Assembly (NCBI RefSeq): GCF_040807025.1
Contig: NC_090953.1
Span: 25,962,997-26,026,996 of the forward strand
DNA from: Struthio camelus
Lineage: Eukaryota; Chordata; Aves; Struthioniformes; Struthionidae
Length of the DNA: 64,000 nucleotides
Reading direction: 5' to 3'
Position 1 is the first letter of the stretch; each line of letters opens with the position of its first letter. A program made the translations under genes and the position numbers. Below, piece by piece: positions 25,001 through 34,000 of this stretch. Under the pieces are notes generated by a model. It was not told the DNA's origin. It was given only the letters and a program-made list of their open reading frames with translations, and did no database searches.

Positions 25001-28000
25001 AAGCCCAGAAAGAATGGCTAAATCACTAGTCATTGCAGGGTTTCCATGATGAAAGTCAATCACATGCGGGGATCATCTCTACATGAGAAGAATAAAATAA
25101 CATATAAAAGAAAGAAATATTAAATAATAAAATAACACAGTGAGTGGCCAAATGCCACCTGCCCTGAGTGCAGCATGGTCCTTGCCTACAAAAATACAAT
25201 GCAAATTGTATTTGCAACAGACAGCATCTAAACACAGAGCTACAGAAGGGCTCAGGTTAAGACGGCACAAACAGCTCAATATAGCACTTTCTGACTTCTG
25301 GGAGCCCGTTTTGCAACCTGAGTACACCACTGAGTGCTCCCTGCACTATATAAAACACAAGACAAAAACGACTCTAGTTCCGTTCAAAAGACAGGAAACA
25401 CCAGGATTCACGTGGGTTGAGCAGCTTTGCTGGAAACCTGTTCTAAACATAATCTCTCACTTTAAACAGGCACCTCAACATTTTGAGTGGAAGATTTTTT
25501 TTTTTTTAATTCTCAGTTAAATTTCACTGTCTTCCCACATTTTGTGAGTTAAAACTGCTGACCCAAGAGTAGCTTCCAAGTACCAAAATATAAAGGGGAA
25601 GTTCCAGGCACTGGTTATAACACAGGAAATGTCAGCATACAGTTTAAATAACATATGACGGTATATTCCTAGTATTTCTCTTGCAACTTTTTCTCTATTG
25701 CATTTCCGATATTATTTTTTGACTTGGGACTTTTTAGGATGGTTGAAATAACATCTAGGGAGAGTCCCTGCTTGCCTGAGGGTTACATATTCGGGGGCGT
25801 TTGGGGCCTTCAAAGTCCACTGCAGCTCTTCTAAGAGGAGATCCGGAGGGAAAGTAGGGTGACAGGTAAGCCACCATCTCTGGAAGGTGAATTAAAAAAG
25901 CCTTTAGCTAGCTAGATCACTTCGAACGTGCAGTCATACAACACCCCTGGTTTGTTTCATTCCTGAAAAGGAAGCCTGGGTTGGCTCAGGTCCTGAAAAA
26001 TCTCAGATGAGGTTCAATAATAAAATGTGCGAAGTCCTGCATCGGGCAGATAACCCCAGGCATCATTTTGGCTGGGGAGCTACTGCTTGAGCAGCAGCCC
26101 TGGAGACAAGCACCCGGGATCATGGCTGCCACCACGCTGAAGGTGAGTCAGCACTGGGGCTCTAATAGGGTTAAGGCAAAACACACACAGGCTCCAGTAG
26201 GAGATGCAGGATCAGCAGGGCGAAGGAAGCTGTTGCACCATCTCCTTGGCCCTGGAGAGGCCCCGCTTGGATCCTGCGTTGTCTTAGGGCCATCAATTCA
26301 AGAGGGTGATGGAGAAACTAGAAAAAGGCCAGCAAAGGCTACTGAAACAGTGGGGCCCAGGGTTAGCCTGGTAAAGCAAAGGTAGGCTTCTGTTAGACCC
26401 TGGCTTCACAACTCCCGCAGGGGCTGTTACAGAGACAACAAAGCTCAACCCCTCTCAGCAGTGGCAATATAACATGGGGCAACGGGCACAGATTACACCT
26501 TGGGAGGATCAGGTTGGACAGGAGGCAGGGCTTATCCCTGCAGGGTGGTGCAGCCCTGGGACAGGCAAGCAGAGAAATGAGGGGCTTCATGCTTGGATGT
26601 CCTCAAGACCTGATAAAGACAGCCACAACCAACCTGATCTTGTGTTGATGATAGTCCTGCTTCCTGCTGTGAGTGGGATTTGGACTGCAAAGGTTCCTTC
26701 CCCTCTCCCCCTCCACATAAGACACACAGCTCAGTACGTACATACAAGGGAGGCCTGGCCAACCAGACAGCCCCTGCATTAGAAGGGGCGTAGGGCGGTC
26801 AGGTACTTCTTTTTCAGCTATTAGCAACATCCTGAAGCTAAATAAAAACCCTTGAAGCAGTAACAAGTATCCTGCTTCAACATTAACCCAAGTAGCTACA
26901 TTTTCTCTTCTGATCTGTACCGGGGAGAAAGATGCATGAATGCACTAACATTTCTGCTGTTGCTGTTAAACTTCAAAAGACAGTCAGCATCGCCCCCAGG
27001 GCATGCAGATAGGTGTGTCCGTCTTACACCAGGATCTCCCACTTCAGCCTTGTGAAAGTCTTTCACGAGTTAGCCCCTTCCTCCTAGCTCTCTGCTCAGC
27101 TCCATGTGACTACACAAAGTTCTCGTGACTTCAGCTTTGATGGTTGCAACACGGGTGATGGCACTGCAGGGTTCCCCAAGCAATAAAAAACAGGTGCAGG
27201 CACTGGGATGGCTCTGTTTTATGCAGGTGGATGTCCAAGACACTTACGTGGATGTACAGGATAAGCATTCCTCTGTGCACATGAGCTTCATAGTTTTAAT
27301 GGGTGACCTAGATTGTCACTGGAGCTGCTGTGTCACCATTACCTTCCTCTGCATCTGAGCTATCCAAATTCTCAATCTGTCAAGTGGTTCTAGGCCTTTA
27401 TTCTGGAGCTGGTGCCTTGAAAAGCTGATATGCAGAGTTTAGAAGGAATTGTTGACCTTTTCTAAACACGCACGTCTATCAACACCACAAACTAATTTCA
27501 GTGACTTGCTTCTCACCAGTTTATTTTAATTTTATGCAAGATAAACATCTGAAGAAACACTGTGAAGATGCATCACAGCGAGAAGCACTGCAGTTCTGAT
27601 CCAGAAACCCTGGGACAATCAGCAGACAGACTGACCCAAGTCCCCACTGTAAGTCTGGATGCCACCCAATTCTGACAAGAGTCTTCAACTTGATCACTGT
27701 CCTGAGCCTCGCCTGATGTTTGCTGTCTCAATACATCAGCAGGCCACTCAGCTTAGAAAGCTGTAAAGAAAAGCCACTATTCAAAGCAAGCTATGCCTGA
27801 CAAATGCTCAGGGCTTATTAAGGTTCAGTACCTCAGCTGCTATTATTTTCCTTGCCAGTGCACAAAATCAATTTTGCCATGAAGAATCAATGGCCAAGAA
27901 TGTAGAAAAGCACTGGAAGTTTAAAAAAGGCATGACAGCATGAAAGGTTTGTCATTTAAAGTCTTTTTTCTCTCCAATGCTTATGAAAATAAGGCAATCT

Positions 28001-31000
28001 CAGTGTAAAAAAAAAAAGTTGCTTGGTCACCATGTGCTATGGATACAGACTTGCTGGACAGGATCTGCAGCTCCTTATAGCCTGCTAGACCCATAGAAGA
28101 AGCACAACACCTCCCCAGGGGGAGCCCAGGAGAAGCAGAGGACTCTGGTGAGGGAGAGAGGAGGTAACGCCTGAGGTTGAAGGGGATTTCAGAGAGCAAC
28201 CACAAAAGGAAGTTTGTAAGTGAAATCATAGGAAAAAGTTGTCATCAGATGATGCACTCAGTCCAAGCAGTGACAATCGTGTGCTCCCTTTCCACACCAG
28301 TTGAACCTCCTAGAGTGAGTCAGAGACTCCTGGAAGGAGGTAGCTTTGCTGTATTTCTTCATATTATAATTTCATTTGTGGCCTTGTCCATATCCTTTGC
28401 GCAACATCCAAACCTCACACTGATCACCATGCTGGAATTGGTCTGCACTTATGCCTTCTATCTGAATATCTTAGTATGTCACTCAGCCCAGAGGGCTGGG
28501 AAGAAAAGCATCATACAAAGCAAGCTGCGCCTCACACTCAGGTTTGGAAGAAGAAATCATCTGCCAGACATTGCTAGGGTATTTGTCACGTTCAGAGGAC
28601 CTCACAGTCCCCAAAGTCCACCAACGACTCTAAACGCCTGCTTTAAGATCCACAAAATCTGTTCTTTAACTTTGTTTCTAAGGAATGCTTTCCACTGAAG
28701 ACAGCGTGTGATAAGCTCAAAGCCCAGCAGCTCCAACCTAAGCCATCTACAGCTGGAAGTGGCTCTGCACTTCTACAAAAAGGCTGCTAGTACCTCAAAT
28801 TAGACCACCAGGAAAGAGAGGCAAGGAAACTGTGGCCTGCTGCAACACTCAAAATGAGTTCCTACCCTCATGAAGGAACTCTGTGGGGTCACCACCATTG
28901 ACTTTAAAAACAATTTCCTAGATTTTGTCTTTTAAGAAAAAAAATTAAAATACCTTCTCCCATGCGCTGGCTCCCCAAAGTCTGGAAACTGCAGCACAAG
29001 ACCATGCTATTCGAGTTAAAAGCTAGCCATGTAATAGAGAAACACCCACTATGACTGCCTGTAATTTGGTCAAAACTGAGCAGCGTTTACCTGGGGCCTC
29101 CTGCCAAGCCTGATGCTCCCCTTTCCCACAAAGGGGAAGGTAAACTTCTTTCTCTTAATGTAAGAACTGTTATGAAAATTTATTTCCGAATCCCTGCTCC
29201 TCCCTTGCATCAACCACTGTTAAGCTTGCATTGGCTATTGCCTCCTTAGTGTAAGTGGATGCCTGGGCTGGCTTTGCCTTACCGTAGACCCCTTTCCCCA
29301 AGAGCTGCAGAAACCGACTGACCGCTGTCATCATCTCAGCCTTGTTCAGGTCCAGAAGAGAGACAACTTGGAACCCCAGTTGCTTTAGAAGAAGACTCAG
29401 TTCAAACACATCTGTGACAGGAGCCATCAGGTTTGGATGATGCTGGTAATGGTTGTTGCCCACTAAAAGTGCTATCTTGTCTGTAGCTAACAGAAACACC
29501 AAATGACAAAGCTGTAAGTGCTCAGCAGGGATCAAGGTATCACTTCACTCAGTTAGACTGAGGATACGTTAAATCTTTTCTTACATTTAGTCGAGATATA
29601 TATTCCCTACACTGTCACAAGCCTGGAGTGTCTGTCCCAGGATACAGTATTTCAGTGAACAAATCTAGTTTTTAACCTGGTTTAAGCTCTGTTTGACTTG
29701 TTGTCCAGAGAGCTAGCAGCTCATAGACCAGCTCCACGTTATGCCAGTCTGCTTGGAAACAGAGCAAGGATTTGAGGGGCGGGAGGGCTGTCAGCAGACA
29801 AACCAAAAGGGAGAAAACATTTTCATTTCATTCTCAGGCATTTTGGGTCTTTTAACATTTTGACAAAACATAGTCTCACACAAACCATCATATTGAAAGC
29901 AAAACCTGAGAAATTTACTTGGAAAGCAAAAACCCAGCAGTGCAGGAGGATCTGCTGTACTGGAGTTATCCAGCACCTACCCTACTGTGTCCGAGTCTTG
30001 CATGCCAGCAGTGCCTTGGAAGGAGAAGCATTGAGCCAGACATAAGAGGTCCTTTCTCCCATAGGCATGAAGGACAGAAGTCCCAGGTTCTTGTTTCATT
30101 TTAGCCCACAGCTTCCACCGTGGGAAAGTCAGATATATGGCATTCAGCAGCCATGGGAAAAAAGTGCTTCAATTTGGTCCAAGGAGCTCTTTCAAAGGTG
30201 GCAAAAAGGTGTCCTGCGAACAAGACTTTGTAAAATCATTTGGCAGACAGAGTGAGATTGGGTTACTCATTAGGAATATTCTCACTCCACTTCCTGAGAC
30301 CGACTGGTTCTTGGCAGGGGATGGGATTCATTCTATGCCTTGCAACTTAGATCCCAAAAGAATAGAGCCAGCAGAGCCCATGACAATGTGGGCATAAAGG
30401 CTCAAAATGGTCTCTGCAGGAAAAACACTGTGTGCTGTCCGCACATCCACCCTAGAGCTTGACCTCTGAATAGGGGAATAATCGCTCAGGAAAAGTACTC
30501 ACAGTACTCACCAAAAAACTTTTCAGAACGACATGTACCTGGAAAAGAAAGAGGGAAACGATAAGCCCGTGCCCAGCACCTGGCTTTCCAATGCCAACTC
30601 TCACCACAGGTCTCAAACCTATCCCCATGGCTCCTGGCTATGCAAAGCCAGATCAAACAATGCAGCAGGGCCGCTGAGCGAGTGACACAGGCTGTTCCTC
30701 AGAAAAGTTTTTCACAACCCACTTACTCACCTTAAAGATACTAGTCTGATGATTTCAGAAGCCTGCCTGTACCAGCCCTCCGGAGGTACCTGAACTCACG
30801 TGTGGACAGCAAAGGGGGAACAGTGAATAGTCAAGGATGAAGACCAGGGCACGTTCAAGAGGAAGGCGCCTGTGTGTGAGCAGCTGGGAAGGCCAATGAA
30901 GCAAAGCTCACAGAAGGGGCAGGCTGGGGGAAGGAGGGCTGGTGTGGAAGAAACAGCGCTGCCCGTCAGAAAGTCTGTACTGCTTATATCAGCTCTGCCT

Positions 31001-34000
31001 GGGCTGCTGCCCTTCCCAAGATCACCTGTCTACTCCTTCATTGCAGGGAAAGCAAAGGAATCAGAAGAACTCAAGGAAGAAACTTGGTTAGCATAAGCTT
31101 CAAAACAAAGAACACTTCCCCATGAACGGTCAGCACTTAGGAAGCAGACTGTTTGCTTTAGATTCTGATAATATTTCCAGCACATTTCAACACCTTGGTT
31201 TGCCTTTCCCTGCCTTTTAGCAGTTCCGGCTCAGAAATGCCACCCCACACGAGTCATTTTCACAAGCTCCATAAGCTTCCCTGCCTGCATACAAGTGCAG
31301 TATGGTACTTCATTGGTGCCAGCACACCCAGCAGGCATCATTGCAGGAATCCCATCCCCTGAGCTCTCCCAGCACGCAGCCTCTTAAAGTTATCATTACC
31401 CTGACAGCTCCAGCTTTATTTAAAAAAAAAAAAAAAAAAAAAAAATCCAATCCAGCCCAGGAGAAAGCCCTGAAATCCTAAAGGCTCTAAATGAAGGGAG
31501 TAAGGGACAATTTTTAATTGCACAAATTTCATGGGTTCAGAAGACTTCTAGGACCTTAATACTCAGTGCTGACAGCACCTCTAACGCTCCAGGGATGCCT
31601 GGAAAGCCATCAGAACAAGCCCATTTGTCCTTTTCCGCTTCTGACAGAGCGGCCTGTTGCATGTCAAAACTACGCATTTTCAACCCAATATACTCTGATA
31701 CTCCTTTCCCACTACCTGTCCATCCTGGATGCTGTTTTGCCAGCTGCAAGGAGTGAAGAAGAATGGAAAAAGCTTTCTAGTCATACAGGACCAATTTGCA
31801 CTTTAGAGAGATTTTACAGCCAGCCTAAATGGCCAGGTAAGAAACTTATAGCATAGAAAAATCTCTAGATGGAGTAAAGAGCCAGTAATGTCATCCTGTG
31901 CCATTCCTGTCTCATGGCCTAGCAAAGGCACAGGGCCAAAGCAGCCGTCATACTGAAGGTGGAGTATGTACGAGACCCTGGAGAGCCATCTTCTCCCCAG
32001 AATCCCTCAGGTCATACAGCAAGCACAGAATCAGGTCCGGCCTACTAGCTGGAGCAGCCTTAACCTTACTGAAATAAACACTGTCCTTCCCAGCTCTGTG
32101 AATCTGACCACATAGTACTTTCTCTCAGTAAGACAGTAAATTAGTTTCAGCAAAGGACTCCACTACAATAGCTGTCACCTCAAATTAAATCAGCACCTCA
32201 GCAGGGCAAGAATACCTGAGTGAGCATCAGAGAGCAGTCTAATGCGGCAGGTTTTCTTTAAAAGCTGTGTTCAAATGCACACAACCAAAAACTGAAGCAG
32301 ACGGCGAGCAAGAAGCCAAGTACCCAAGATTCAGCTATGTCTAGCTGCGTGTATGCTAATCTGCCTGCCTGGCAGCCTGACAGCTCCGACACAGGTCACC
32401 GATTCTCCTCTCTACTCCCAGACATCAGAAAGACGCTATCTGAATCCCATGTGCAGCTCCATGTCCCACAAGACACTTCACAAAATGCAAAAGCCTTTTC
32501 AACTTCAGTCATGCCAAAGGATACAGTGGCATCCCCATGGCCAAGCAGCTGTACAGACACGCAGGAAGATCACTGAGTTTTTTCTTTTACAGACCCCACT
32601 TCCCTCGCTAATTTTGAACTCTGTTATCAAGCAATTCCATTTATCACTGCTCTGGCCTGTCAGCAGGGACTAACAGACACCCACGTCCTCACTTGTGTAG
32701 CTCCACCAAGATCATCGCTTCAAATATATCCAAGGTGTGAAATTGTGCTTTGCAGACTGTTTCAGTGACAGCTGCCACAGGAGTGCCAGGACTCTCTAAT
32801 TTCTCTGCAGAGCCCGACGTTGCCTCTTCACAAGTTGCTATGGCTACAAAGGGTTTCTAGGTTGAGCAGCAGCGAGCCTCTCCAATATCCAAGGCCCCCT
32901 ACACACCACCTCTGCCTAGTGCCTCCCTCACCTTCCAGTGCTCAACACATTATTGCTCAGGGCCTGGCATGTAGCATTCACATAAACACACATGTGTTTT
33001 TCCAGACAGGAACTGAGGCAAAAAGTAAATAAGCCATTGTCTAATATGGCTATTTTTTTTTTAACGACATCCTAAAGAAAAGGCACTCAGAAGCATTTTG
33101 TGCTGTGCTGGGCTCTGCTGAGAAGCGGTATCTAAAACCAGTGGCCTTTTTTTTGTTACTAACAGTGTACGAGATGGGGGAAAGGTGTAAGCACAGAGCC
33201 ACGTGTCCAACTAATCCCACAGCCCATAGCCCAACTTCCCTTGCACAGAGTAAGCCCCAGGATAACATCGTTACACTGGGCTCCTTGTTCACCAGCCTGG
33301 CCTTTCCAGGCAAGATTACTAAAATCTTTCCTGCCCTATAATCACTTTTCACGCTAAAAGATTATTTGGAACAAACCAGGTGTTGGTTGGCTCTGCTCAC
33401 CCACGTGAATATCCACCGCGTTGGTCCAATGCTCTCCATGGCTATTGGAGGCGCAGCAAAGGTATGTGCCGGAGTCGCTGACCTTTGCATGGTTGATCTA
33501 GACAGATTGAAAGTTAAATCACGTTAGTTACGGTGAATGCTTGCGTCGCCCCGACAGTTTCTGCCAAATGCAACCCTGTTCCTGGAACTCAACGTCTCTT
33601 TTGCTGCTGATTGCTAAGACCCTGTTCCTTGCCTGAGAAAGCTCAGTCTAACAAGCTTTTCCATGATTTTTCTTTCCATAAGAAACTCAGTAAGTTCACA
33701 CACTGTCTGTTGCAGATCTCAGCTTCTAGAGCACAAGGATCCTCTGCCAAAAGCCCTCCCTTCTTTCTCCAACAGCCCTGAAGCACTGTTTCACAGCCAT
33801 ATCCTGTCTCTGGAAGCCCCCTCGCTGGGAGGACAGTGCATGACTATAATCAGGTTGCCCACTTTTCCTCATTTTTTAGATCTCCGTTCACACAGATCAA
33901 AGCATGCCTGCGCCTTTAAATGCGATAAGGGCCAGGCATAACAACTGTGACCTGCCATATCCAGGGTGACAGTAAAATATTTAGCAGTCTTTCCAAGCCT

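Larger units (their letters stand above)
23280..29282. other. Paracaspase intron 7, 6.0 kb
   Basis: It holds a tiny CR1 remnant, the CR1-like piece near 26 kb and the doubtful MARVEL-like frame near 28.4 kb. Nothing else was recognised. Confidence 0.65.
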
